DNA of 64,000 nucleotides, taken from the NCBI GenBank assembly GCA_016713405.1, contig JADJPF010000001.1, forward strand, positions 558,001 to 622,000. Reading direction: 5' to 3'. Position 1 is the stretch's first letter. The number at the start of each line of letters is the position of its first letter. The stretch comes from Blastocatellia bacterium. GTDB taxonomy: Bacteria; Acidobacteriota; Blastocatellia; Chloracidobacteriales; JADJPF01. Below, one piece after another: positions 18,468 to 26,928 of this stretch. A program made the translations under genes and the position numbers. The notes under the pieces were generated by a model. That model made no database searches, was not told the DNA's origin, and worked only from the letters and a program-made list of their open reading frames with translations.

Positions 18468-18479
18468 AGCTTAATAGAT

Positions 18480-18502
18480 GCGAAAAATTTCGCTAACTAG
18501 CG
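18480..18502. promoter_or_regulatory. Two overlapping palindromes upstream of tssM
   Basis: GCGAAAAATTTCGC (18480-18493) and CGCTAACTAGCG (18491-18502) share CGC, so as RNA hairpins they would be mutually exclusive. They lie 12 bp behind glgP and about 135 bp ahead of tssM. This may be a transcript-end or attenuation structure or simply chance; there is no T run after it. Confidence 0.3.
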
Positions 18503-18637
18503 CAAAACTCCTACCTATTCTTTTTATCTACAAAAACCTTCTTGATAAGTAGTTATAAAACAGTGAATTAGCATTTGGAATAAAGCTTGCTCATAATCTT
18601 TTAGCAGTGTCTAGGATTTTGAGTAAGGAGATTACCC

Positions 18638-21600
18638 ATGCAAAAATTCTTAGAATATATTGAACAAATAAAGTCTTTTCTTAAAATCACTACAATAGTT
18701 TTTTTATATGGTTTAACAAGTGTCTTAGGCTGGTCGGTAATAGGCAATTTAGGTTTTGGTTTTAATAGTCAGGTTTTGTTAGTAATTTTAATTTTGTCAA
18801 CTTTTCCTATTGTCTTACTTATTAAGCATTACTTCAAAAAGACAGAAAATCAAATTCCATTGTCAACTAATAATTCTTTTGTTGGTAAGGATTATCCAGA
18901 TTTAACAAATCGTGCTGAAGAAGTAGTTCAATGGTTAAAAAATACAAAACTTGCTTCAAAATCTGCTGAAAAAGTTATTTATCAATTACCCTGGTTTTTT
19001 GTTTTAGGTGCTACATCAAGTGGGAAAACTTCTTTAATCTTAAATTCTGGTTTAGATATTCAAGCCTTACCTAGTCAACAAAATTTAGGCCAAAATCTAT
19101 TTCGTCCAACTAACAGTTGTGAATGGTATGTTAGCAATTCAGCAATTTTTATTGACACAGCAGGACGTTATCTTAATGAAGGAACTGATCATGAAGAATG
19201 GTTATCTTTACTTAATACAATAAAAAGATACCGTCCAGAACGCCCAATAGATGGGTTAATCCTTACAGTTGAAACAACAAATATTACTAAAGCTACTGAT
19301 AATGAAATTGAACAACAAGCAAAACAGCTAAGAACACGTATTGATGAGCTAAAAGTAGAATTTAATAGTCCTTTCCCTATTTATTTAGTTTTTACACATG
19401 CAGATGTTATTAGTGGTTTTGAAATCTTTTTTAGTAATTTTGATAAGAAAAACCGTAGCCAAATTTGGGGTGCAACTATACCTTTAGAACAACATGAACG
19501 AGCCTACACATTTGTTGATGAAGAGTTTAACTATCTTTGTGAAGCTTTAATGAGCAACCGTCTAATACAATTAGCATCATCAAATTTATCAAAAGAACAA
19601 TTAGAAATTTTTGATTTTCCACTTCATTTTGCTTCTATTGGAAATAAAATTTCTCTTTTTATTTCTGCGTTATTTAGACCTAGCCCATTTACTGATAACC
19701 CTTGGTTAAGAGGCTTTTATTTTGCTGCAAGCTCAGTAGTAAAGAAACAAGCTTCTGAAAAACTCTTGATGACCACGCAGGAATATAAAGAAAAATATTT
19801 CCTGGATGACTTGATCCAAGAACAATTGCTTAATGATGCTAATTTAGCTGCATCAATGATGAAGAAAAAAGATACTCCTGGGCTAAAACGTAAAATCCTA
19901 GTTGGAGCCATAAGTTTAATTTCTGTTTTGCTAATTCTAGGTTTAACTGTTTCATTAGTTAGAAACCGAAGTTTAATTAATGAAAGTTTAGAAAAAGGGT
20001 TAAGAGTAGATGAAATTAGTCGGTTAGAGCTTAGAAAAAATGCTGACACTCAAGACACTGCTGCATTACGTGTAGAGCTAGAAGCAATGGAACAACTAAG
20101 ACAGCAACTTGTAACTTTAGAAAATTACAAAAATTCTCGCCCATTGTCTTATAGCTATGGGCTATATTCAGGTAATGATATAAATCCTAATTTGCGGGCT
20201 ATTTATTTTGATTTGCTTAATCAAAGGTTTTTTCAACAAACAGCAGAAAATTTGGAAGATGATTTAAGAAAATTCGCTGATAGCAAAGATAAATTTTCAG
20301 AAGAAGAATTAGGTCGATATTATGATTTATTGAAAACCTACTTAATGCTTTCAGACCCAAGCAAAAGCGAACCAACTTTTCTAGCTAATCGACTTAATGA
20401 CTATTGGAGAAAATCTTATCCTCTGGAATTAGAACTTTTAGCACAACAACAACTTGATTTTTATGCTAAACAAGCTATTTATGATGATGCTCCTCATTTG
20501 AGAGCAGATGATAATATTGTTGCCGCATCACGTCAGCACCTTACTAATTATCCAGCCGTAAACCGCTTTTTTAAGAGAATAACTTCAGAAATTGACTTAA
20601 AAGTAAATCCTGTGACAGTTGAATCAATTACCCAAGGTCGCAACAAAGGTTGGTTAATAGGAAAATATAATGTTTCAGGTAGTTTTACTATAGAAGGTTA
20701 TCAAAGCTATATGAAAGCTGCTTTAGCTTCAGCAGAAGCAGAAATGAGCAAAGAAGATTGGGTAATGGGAGCATCTAGCCTAACAACAAAAGATTTAAGC
20801 AGTGATGTTGGGAAGCTAGAAAGCATTTATTTTCATGAATATAGCAAACAATGGCAAAACTTCTTAAAAGCTTTAAGTGTTCCTGCCTTTAAGACAAAAG
20901 AAGATGCTATTGAAGCATTAAAAGTTTTATCTGCTAGCGATTCTCCACTAGCTTTAACATTAACTGAAGTAGCAAGACAAACTAATTTTACAGGTGCTAA
21001 AGAAAAACTTAGTTGGTGGAAAAAACTATTTTCTGACAATAAGATAACTGCTAGCCCACAAATTATTGAATTAGAAAAAGAATTTCTTGCCTTAAAACAA
21101 TTTTTATCTCAACAAGAAGAAAGTTCTCCTATTTCGCAATATCGTGGTTCTTTACGTATAGTTCTTGATAACTTAGAAACTGTTACTGCTGATCAATTAT
21201 CACAAACTACAAAAATGTTGCTTACTGGTAAAGATGATATTGGTTTACAAAAAGCAGAATTAACAATTAATAAGCTACTAGAAAATTTTACTAGCTCAGT
21301 AACTAGAGATGCTGCATCCGCTTGTAGACAGCCTTTAGGAAATTTAAGAGCCATGCTTTATGGTAGTAGTTATGCACAGCTTGAACAAAATTGGCAAGAG
21401 CAAATCTATACAAAAGCTCGCAACATAGAACAAGGGTTTCCTTTTACAGAAACAGGAAGCGCGTCTATAACAGACCTAACACGATATCTTAATCCAGTTA
21501 ATGGAGTATTAGCACAATTTTTTAATGATAGATTAGCTTCTTCTTTTGAAGAGGTAGGAGGCAAATTACAGCTAAAAGAAAGTGGTGCTTTTAAGTTTTC

Positions 21601-22054
21601 TCAAGAATTTATTGACTATCTAAATAGTAGTAAACAGTTGCGTGAAGCTCTTTTTGCTCAAGGTGGTCAACAAATGGAAGTTAGTTATGAACTTTTATTA
21701 CAGCCTGTTACAAATAGCGATATTGTAATAGAAATTGATGGAACTAGAGTAGAAACACGTGGAACAACTCCACAGTCAGCAAAATTTACTTGGCCTGCAA
21801 AATCTGGAGCATCTGGAGCAAAAATTACTGTAATACAAGGCAGCAAAATATCTGAAAAGGCGTTTCCTGGTGAATGGGGACTTTTCAAAATGGTGGCTGG
21901 AGCAACAACAACCCCAGAAGCAAACTTGCTTATATTAAGTTGGAATATAGAAGGAATTCCTGTCCGCGTAACATTAAGACCATCTAGCACTAACAATCCT
22001 TTTTCACGTCGTCTTTTTACACAATGGCATGCTCCAAGAAATTTACAAAAATAA
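18638..22054 (+). CDS. tssM: T6SS inner-membrane protein TssM (IcmF/VasK)
   Basis: TssM spans the inner membrane and periplasm to form the secretion channel with TssL. The N-terminus has two membrane helices (about 15-33 and 45-63) and a cytoplasmic NTPase-like domain with Walker A GATSSGKTSLI (about 127), a Walker B-like FIDTAGRYLNE (about 171) and FTHADVISGF (about 252). A third membrane helix follows (about 425-445), then a large helical periplasmic part and a C-terminal beta domain (from about residue 1000). At 1138 residues it is close to the usual length and shows no break. A TAAGGAG site precedes the ATG. No TssJ lipoprotein gene is seen near it. Confidence 0.93.
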   Translation: MQKFLEYIEQIKSFLKITTIVFLYGLTSVLGWSVIGNLGFGFNSQVLLVILILSTFPIVLLIKHYFKKTENQIPLSTNNSFVGKDYPDLTNRAEEVVQWLKNTKLASKSAEKVIYQLPWFFVLGATSSGKTSLILNSGLDIQALPSQQNLGQNLFRPTNSCEWYVSNSAIFIDTAGRYLNEGTDHEEWLSLLNTIKRYRPERPIDGLILTVETTNITKATDNEIEQQAKQLRTRIDELKVEFNSPFPIYLVFTHADVISGFEIFFSNFDKKNRSQIWGATIPLEQHERAYTFVDEEFNYLCEALMSNRLIQLASSNLSKEQLEIFDFPLHFASIGNKISLFISALFRPSPFTDNPWLRGFYFAASSVVKKQASEKLLMTTQEYKEKYFLDDLIQEQLLNDANLAASMMKKKDTPGLKRKILVGAISLISVLLILGLTVSLVRNRSLINESLEKGLRVDEISRLELRKNADTQDTAALRVELEAMEQLRQQLVTLENYKNSRPLSYSYGLYSGNDINPNLRAIYFDLLNQRFFQQTAENLEDDLRKFADSKDKFSEEELGRYYDLLKTYLMLSDPSKSEPTFLANRLNDYWRKSYPLELELLAQQQLDFYAKQAIYDDAPHLRADDNIVAASRQHLTNYPAVNRFFKRITSEIDLKVNPVTVESITQGRNKGWLIGKYNVSGSFTIEGYQSYMKAALASAEAEMSKEDWVMGASSLTTKDLSSDVGKLESIYFHEYSKQWQNFLKALSVPAFKTKEDAIEALKVLSASDSPLALTLTEVARQTNFTGAKEKLSWWKKLFSDNKITASPQIIELEKEFLALKQFLSQQEESSPISQYRGSLRIVLDNLETVTADQLSQTTKMLLTGKDDIGLQKAELTINKLLENFTSSVTRDAASACRQPLGNLRAMLYGSSYAQLEQNWQEQIYTKARNIEQGFPFTETGSASITDLTRYLNPVNGVLAQFFNDRLASSFEEVGGKLQLKESGAFKFSQEFIDYLNSSKQLREALFAQGGQQMEVSYELLLQPVTNSDIVIEIDGTRVETRGTTPQSAKFTWPAKSGASGAKITVIQGSKISEKAFPGEWGLFKMVAGATTTPEANLLILSWNIEGIPVRVTLRPSSTNNPFSRRLFTQWHAPRNLQK

Positions 22055-22065
22055 AGGAGGGATTT

Positions 22066-22884
22066 ATGTCTTCAACACAAGTTACTTTAAGCTCAAAAGC
22101 AAAAGTTTTATATCAAAATGGTCAGCTTATAGAAGCTATTAAAGAGTTAATTCAAGAAGTCAGAAATGACCCAAATAATAACTGGTTACGTACATTTCTT
22201 TTTGAATTACTTTGTTTTAATGGTGAATGGGAGCGTGCAGAACGCCAACTTAAAGGTTTATCAATAATAGGAGCAAAAGCTGAAATTGGTTTATTAGTTT
22301 ATGGAAATAATATAAAAGCTGAAATCCAAAGAGATAAAGTTTTTTCTAATGCTATGACACCAAATTTTCTATTTACTCCACCAAATTATATTTCTTTACA
22401 ATTAGCCGCAGTCAAAAAACTACAAGAGCAAAACTATCTTGAAACTCGTAGTTTGCTAGATGAGTTAGCTTTAAATCAACCAACTCTAAAAGGCAAACTA
22501 AATGGAAAGAAATTTAGTAATTTTGTAGATTACAATGACTTTTTAGCTAATTGCTTAGAGGTGTTTTTAGAGGATAAATATTATTGGCTACCATTTGAAA
22601 ATATCCAACGTTTGCAAGTTCAACCACCAAAACTATTACGTGATTTGGTTTGGGCAAAAGCAATTGTTCAATTAACTAATGACACGTTAGTAGAAGTTTT
22701 CTTACCAACGCTTTATCCAAATTCCTATAAACATGAAAATGAGTTAGTACGTCTAGGCCGTATGACAGATTGGAAAGCTTTGCCTAATGAAATTTATCTT
22801 GGCTATGGATTACGCACATTTTTTAGTGATAAAAGGGAAAAAACTATTTTTGAAATTAGTGAGTTAGCCTTTGATCACTCTTAG
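22066..22884 (+). CDS. tagJ: T6SS accessory protein TagJ (ImpE/SciE)
   Basis: TagJ binds the sheath protein TssB in several systems and modulates ClpV-driven disassembly. The sequence begins MSSTQVTLSSKAKVLYQNGQ with a TPR-like hairpin repeat, NNWLRTFLFELLCFNGEWERAE (about 40-60), then the ImpE signature WLPFENIQRLQVQPPKLLRDL (about 182) and a C-terminal LGRMTDWKAL with FSDKREKTIFEI. I chose the ATG at 22066 because AAAGGAGGG lies 5 bases before it; a longer frame from 22024 overlaps tssM and has no such site. The product is 272 residues, a normal length. It lies 11 bp past tssM and 17 bp before tssA. Confidence 0.9.
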   Translation: MSSTQVTLSSKAKVLYQNGQLIEAIKELIQEVRNDPNNNWLRTFLFELLCFNGEWERAERQLKGLSIIGAKAEIGLLVYGNNIKAEIQRDKVFSNAMTPNFLFTPPNYISLQLAAVKKLQEQNYLETRSLLDELALNQPTLKGKLNGKKFSNFVDYNDFLANCLEVFLEDKYYWLPFENIQRLQVQPPKLLRDLVWAKAIVQLTNDTLVEVFLPTLYPNSYKHENELVRLGRMTDWKALPNEIYLGYGLRTFFSDKREKTIFEISELAFDHS

Positions 22885-22901
22885 AAAAAGGAGAAAAACT
22901 A

Positions 22902-23675
22902 ATGTCAAGCATATCAACAGAAATAATAGAACCTTGTATTAGTTTTGAACAACTTTTAAGACCAATTGAAGGAGAAAATCCTTCAGGAGAAAATCTTCAA
23001 TATACTGGGCTTTATGATGATATTCGTGAAGCTCGGCGTAGTGAAGATGTTGAAGAGTTAGGAGAATGGAAGCGAGAAATAAAAACTTCTGATTGGAATA
23101 AAGTAATAACTCTTTCAACTGATGCACTAGAGACAAAAACAAAAGATCTTCAAATAGCAGTTTGGTTTTCAGAAGCACTAGTAAAGCATTATGGTTTTTT
23201 AGGTTTACGTGATAGCTTACAACTTCTAAAAGGATTGTTAGAAAATTTTTGGGAATCAATTTATCCTGAAAATGAAGATGGGGATTTAGAAGCTCGCGCT
23301 AATGCTTTTTCTTGGTTTGACCGGCAAATTTCTATATCTATAAAACAAATTCCTCTTACCTCTTCTACGCTAACAGATAATTGCTCTTATTTGCAGTATG
23401 AAGAGTCTAAACTTTTTGATATTCCAGAAAAAATAGATGATTTAAGCTCTGAAGAAAAACGAAAAATAGAAGAATTAAAAGAACAAGCAGAAAAAGAGAA
23501 GAAAACCACATCAGAAAAATGGCGTAAAGCACAAAATACTTCACCACTTAGTTTTTATCAATCAACATTTAATCTACTTGATGAGTGTTGGAAGGCTTTT
23601 TTAGAACTTGATAAGTTAATGGATGAAAAATTTTTATCTCAAACACCTGGTTTAGGAACACTAAAAAATCTCTAG
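22902..23675 (+). CDS. tssA: T6SS protein TssA, 5' part (frameshifted)
   Basis: TssA primes baseplate and sheath assembly. The N-terminal ImpA domain is clear: LLRPIEGENPSGENLQY (about 19-35), EARRSEDVEELGEWKREIK and the helical LQIAVWFSEALVKHYGFLGLRD (about 86-107), then WESIYPENEDGDLEARANAF. A charged linker follows and the frame ends in TAG at 23673 after TPGLGTLKNL. The protein resumes in the -1 frame directly downstream, and the joined product would be 377 residues, the usual TssA size. The junction reads CUA AAA AAU CUC UAG, and AAAAAAU is a slippery heptamer. A one-base deletion in an A7 run is the simplest alternative. Confidence 0.85.
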   Translation: MSSISTEIIEPCISFEQLLRPIEGENPSGENLQYTGLYDDIREARRSEDVEELGEWKREIKTSDWNKVITLSTDALETKTKDLQIAVWFSEALVKHYGFLGLRDSLQLLKGLLENFWESIYPENEDGDLEARANAFSWFDRQISISIKQIPLTSSTLTDNCSYLQYEESKLFDIPEKIDDLSSEEKRKIEELKEQAEKEKKTTSEKWRKAQNTSPLSFYQSTFNLLDECWKAFLELDKLMDEKFLSQTPGLGTLKNL

Positions 23676-24034
23676 AAGATATCCATAACTTAGTAAGCAA
23701 AATTTACAAAGAAAAACAACCTGCAAAAACTGTCTCTGAAGCAGAACTATTGCCAAAAAGCGAAGGTATGGAAAAATCCTCAATAGTTGAGCAACCATCC
23801 ACGAAAAGCTTTCCAATAAATACAGGAGTAATTAGTTGTCGAGAAGATGCCTTACATAGACTAAAAGATGTAGCAGAATATTTTCGTAAAACAGAACCTC
23901 ATAGCCCAGTAGCTTTTCTTGTTCAACGAGCTATTAAATGGGGGGAAATGCCATTAGATCAATGGTTAGAAGAAGTTATCAAAAACAATGAAGCCCTAGA
24001 CCAAGTGAGGGAAACCTTAGGCATAAAAAGCTAA
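23669..24034 (+). pseudogene. T6SS protein TssA, 3' part in the -1 frame
   Basis: This 121-codon open frame has no ATG near its start (a TTG lies at 23750). It encodes SLEDIHNLVSKIYKEKQP, a linker, and then the conserved TssA C-terminal module: SREDALHRLKDVAEYFRK-type helix (here CREDALHRL), TEPHSPVAFLVQRAIKWGEM, PLDQWLEEV and QVRETLGIKS. This is the TssA signature that packs the N-terminal domain into a ring. It has no obvious ribosome site and must either be joined to the upstream frame by frameshifting or be a remnant of a broken gene. Confidence 0.8.
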
Positions 24035-24183
24035 GTTTGGCAGTAAATTTGCAAAAGAATATTGTAGATAATTTAAGCCTTTGTTATTTGAGAGTATTTT
24101 TTAAGAGTGAATTTTTACTAACTCGTAGTGATTGAATGTGGATTTAGCTAGTAATTAACGCTCTCTAAGAAAGGATAAAATTT

Positions 24184-24702
24184 ATGCCTAAAAAAGAAAG
24201 TCTTCAGCATAAACTAGATCGAGTGCGTTCACCAAGAGTGCATATCACTTATGATGTTGAAATTGGTGGCGCAATTGAAATGAAAGAACTTCCTTTTGTT
24301 ATTGGTGTTTTGGGTGATTTTTCAGGCAAGCCAGCACAAGCACTTCCAAAGTTAAAAGACCGCAAATTTGTTGAAATTGATCGAGATAACTTTAATCAAG
24401 TAATGTCTGGTATGAAACCACGAGTAGCTTTTTCTGTAGAAAATAAACTAACAGATGATGACTCTAAAATGAATGTAGAGTTGAACTTTAGAGAAATGGA
24501 AGACTTTAGTCCAGATAAAGTAGTTCAACAAGTTGCACCATTGAAAAAAATGATTGAAGCTCGACGTAAGCTTTCTGATTTGCTTTCTCAAATGGATGGA
24601 AATGATAAATTAGGTGAACTACTGCAAGATATTGTTCAAAACACTGATAAACAAGAGCAATTAAGCAAAGATCTTGGTTTGCAAATGAAAGATAATGTGT
24701 AA
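24184..24702 (+). CDS. tssB: T6SS sheath protein TssB (VipA)
   Basis: TssB is the small sheath subunit that pairs with TssC to form the contractile tail. The sequence has the family hallmarks: HKLDRVRSPRVHITYDVEIGG at the start, ELPFVIGVLGDFSGKP (about 38-53), RKFVEIDRDNFNQVM and a long C-terminal helix ending ...QEQLSKDLGLQMKDNV. The length of 172 residues is normal. The ATG has AAAGGA upstream. It lies 149 bp behind tssA, a gap that may contain an internal promoter, and 12 bp ahead of tssC. No lesion is visible. Confidence 0.93.
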   Translation: MPKKESLQHKLDRVRSPRVHITYDVEIGGAIEMKELPFVIGVLGDFSGKPAQALPKLKDRKFVEIDRDNFNQVMSGMKPRVAFSVENKLTDDDSKMNVELNFREMEDFSPDKVVQQVAPLKKMIEARRKLSDLLSQMDGNDKLGELLQDIVQNTDKQEQLSKDLGLQMKDNV

Positions 24703-24714
24703 AGGAGACAAACC

Positions 24715-24924
24715 ATGACTAAAGCAATAGAAAGCCAACAATCTTTACCAATTAGCTCTGAACAACAAACTGAAGTTAGTTTGTTGGATCAGATTATTTC
24801 TGAAGGTCATTTAGCTCGTAATGAATCACAAAAAGAAATAGCTAAAGATTTAGTTTCTGAATTTGTCCAACAAGTAATGCAAGGGGAAATGGTTTATTCT
24901 AAAGATGTTGAAGCTTATGATTAA
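24715..24924 (+). CDS. tssC: T6SS sheath protein TssC (VipB), 5' part (frameshifted)
   Basis: TssC forms the large sheath subunit. This 69-residue piece is the standard TssC N-terminus: MTKAIESQQSLPI, then EVSLLDQIISEGHLARNESQK and VSEFVQQVMQGEMVYSKDVEA. It ends with YD and TAA at 24922. In normal TssC the KDVEA element is followed at once by MINNRIAQFD, which is present in the other frame from 24917. The break is a single extra T in GAAGCTTATG (positions 24915-24916). An AAAGGAG ribosome site precedes the ATG. So an otherwise well-preserved gene has been split by one base. Confidence 0.8.
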   Translation: MTKAIESQQSLPISSEQQTEVSLLDQIISEGHLARNESQKEIAKDLVSEFVQQVMQGEMVYSKDVEAYD

Positions 24925-26209
24925 TAATCGTATTGCTCAATTTGATAAGTTAATTTCACTGCAAATGAATGAAATTATGCATGCAGAGGATTTCCAAAAA
25001 CTAGAAGCATCATGGCGAGGATTGCATCACTTAGTATTTGAGAGCGAAACTAGCACTATGCTAAAGATCCGAGTTATGAATGTATCAAAGAAGGATTTAG
25101 TACGCGATTTAGAACGGGCTGTAGAATTTGATCAATCAGCACTTTTTAAGAAACTTTATGAAGAAGAATATGGAACATTTGGCGGCGCACCCTATGGTGC
25201 ATTAATTGGTGATTATGAGTTTAGTAATCACCCACAAGATTTATTTTTGTTGGAAAAAATTTCAAATGTTGCTGCTGCTGCACATGCACAGTTTGTTGCT
25301 GCTGCTTCTGCTCAACTTTTTGGTTGGGATGATTTTACCCAATTAGCTGAAGTCAGAGATTTGGCTAAAATTTTTGACCGTGTTGAGTATGTAAAATGGC
25401 GATCATTTCGTGAATCTGAAGACTCGCGTTATGTTGGTCTTTGTTTACCTCATACTTTAATGCGCTTACCTTATGGAGCAGATACTGTTCCAACAGAAAC
25501 TTTTAATTTTACAGAAACTGTTGATGGGACAGAGCATAAAAAATATCTTTGGGGGAATGCAGCTTATTCTTTTGGTACACGCCTTACAGAGGCTTTTGCT
25601 AAGTATTATTGGACTGTAGCAATTCGTGGTGTAGAAGGAGGCGGACTTGTCCAAGGACTTCCAACACATACTTTTCGTACAGATGAAGGCGAAGTAGCAT
25701 TAAAATGCCCAACAGAAATTTCTATTACTGATAGACGTGAAAAAGAGTTTGCTGATCTAGGATTTATCCCATTAGTACACTGTAAAAATACAGACTATGC
25801 TGCTTTCTTTAGCGCACAATCTACAAATAAAGCAAAGAAATATGATACTGATGCTGCTAATGCTAATGCTCGTTTGTCAGCACAATTACAGTATATTTTT
25901 GCAGTATCAAGATTTGCTCATTACCTAAAATCAATGATGCGAGACAAAATAGGATCTTTTATGTCGCGCAAAAATTGTGAAGATTTTCTTAATCGCTGGG
26001 TTAGTAACTATGTATTACTTGATGACACTGCTGGACAAGAATTAAAGGCTCAATATCCACTTCGTGAAGCACATATTGATGTTGTAGAAGTAGCTGGAAA
26101 ACCAGGAGTTTATAAAGCAGTTGCTTTCTTAAAACCACATTTCCAATTAGAAGAATTAACTGTTTCTCTAAGGCTTGTAGCTGAACTGCCCCAACCAGCA
26201 CAAAAATAA
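24905..26209 (+). CDS. tssC: T6SS sheath protein TssC (VipB), main part (frameshifted)
   Basis: From ATG 24917 (or 24905) the frame encodes the body of TssC: MINNRIAQFDKLIS, FQKLEASWRGLHHLV, GTFGGAPYGALIGDYEF (about 90), LCLPHTLMRLPYG (about 180), then FFSAQSTNKAKKY and the C-terminal KAQYPLREAHIDVVEV region. The whole domain is intact apart from the N-terminal 69 residues in the other frame. Neither ATG has a ribosome site of its own, so unless a frameshift joins the pieces this fragment would be made poorly or not at all. Losing one base in a TT would restore a sheath protein of about 500 residues. Confidence 0.85.
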   Translation: MLKLMINNRIAQFDKLISLQMNEIMHAEDFQKLEASWRGLHHLVFESETSTMLKIRVMNVSKKDLVRDLERAVEFDQSALFKKLYEEEYGTFGGAPYGALIGDYEFSNHPQDLFLLEKISNVAAAAHAQFVAAASAQLFGWDDFTQLAEVRDLAKIFDRVEYVKWRSFRESEDSRYVGLCLPHTLMRLPYGADTVPTETFNFTETVDGTEHKKYLWGNAAYSFGTRLTEAFAKYYWTVAIRGVEGGGLVQGLPTHTFRTDEGEVALKCPTEISITDRREKEFADLGFIPLVHCKNTDYAAFFSAQSTNKAKKYDTDAANANARLSAQLQYIFAVSRFAHYLKSMMRDKIGSFMSRKNCEDFLNRWVSNYVLLDDTAGQELKAQYPLREAHIDVVEVAGKPGVYKAVAFLKPHFQLEELTVSLRLVAELPQPAQK

Positions 26210-26216
26210 GTAGTTT

Positions 26217-26260
26217 TTAATTGTGGCAGAAAGTCACAAGATAATTTCTGCCACAATTAA
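26217..26260 (+). other. Long perfect hairpin between tssC and hcp
   Basis: A 16-bp perfect inverted repeat (TTAATTGTGGCAGAAA and its complement) surrounds a 12-base loop, in the 77 bp between tssC and the first hcp gene. There is no U run after it, so it may protect or process the mRNA, or act as a weak terminator, allowing hcp to be made at a level different from the sheath genes. Confidence 0.5.
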
Positions 26261-26286
26261 ATAAGTTTATTGAAAAGGATAATCTT

Positions 26287-26898
26287 ATGGCAGAGCTTAA
26301 TCTTCCTAAACAAGCACCAACAAATGTAGGTAAATCGGACATAGGCGAATTGTTAAATCTTATCCGAACATTAATTTCTGGCCCGCCAAAAATGGAAGAG
26401 TACCGAGGTACAGCTTTTCTTTCTATTAATGGAATTAAAGGTGAAAGTACGCATGATAAACATGAAGGAGAAATAGAAGTTCTTGATTTTCATTGGAGTG
26501 TAGCCCAACCTCATGCTGGTGCAGCTAGTGGTGGTGGGGCAATGAGAGCAGAAAGAGCGCATTTTGGAGATCTTTCTATTTATAAAGCTATTGATACCTC
26601 ATCACCAGCTTTAGCACATGCTTGCGCTAGTGGGCTGCATTTAAGTAACGCTGTATTGCAACTTTGTCGCGCTGGGGGTGAGGCACAAGTTTATATGAAA
26701 TATAGTTTATCTGATGTTGTTATTACTAGTGTTAGAACAGGTGGTCGCGGTTATGGAGAAAAAATTCCACTAGAAGAAATTTCTTTAAGTTATAGCCAAA
26801 TTGAATGGGAATATTTTCCTACAAAAGTTTCTTCTGGTCGTGTTGAAGGACGTAAGGTTAAGAATTGGAATTTAAAAACTAACCGTGAAAGCAGTTAA
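26287..26898 (+). CDS. hcp: T6SS tube protein Hcp, N-terminally extended copy
   Basis: Hcp hexamers stack into the inner tube that is fired with effectors. The core is AFLSINGIKGEST, HEGEIEVLDFHWSV and ALAHACASGLHLSNAVLQLCRAGGEAQVYMKY, then SDVVITSVRTGG, matching the family. Compared with the second copy it carries about 38 extra residues at the N-terminus (MAELNLPKQAPTNVGKSDIG and a helix after it) and a longer C-terminus, 203 residues in all. The ATG has AAAGGA upstream. The extension could be an adaptor or cargo contact, or could help form a distinct tube end. It lies 30 bp ahead of the second hcp gene. Confidence 0.9.
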   Translation: MAELNLPKQAPTNVGKSDIGELLNLIRTLISGPPKMEEYRGTAFLSINGIKGESTHDKHEGEIEVLDFHWSVAQPHAGAASGGGAMRAERAHFGDLSIYKAIDTSSPALAHACASGLHLSNAVLQLCRAGGEAQVYMKYSLSDVVITSVRTGGRGYGEKIPLEEISLSYSQIEWEYFPTKVSSGRVEGRKVKNWNLKTNRESS

Positions 26899-26928
26899 TA
26901 ATTTGCAAATTTACTAAGGAGTAAGGTT

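Noticed and set aside
15985..22065. A TssJ lipoprotein gene near tssM
   Set aside because: No small frame with a lipobox was found around tssK, tssL or tssM; it may be absent or elsewhere.
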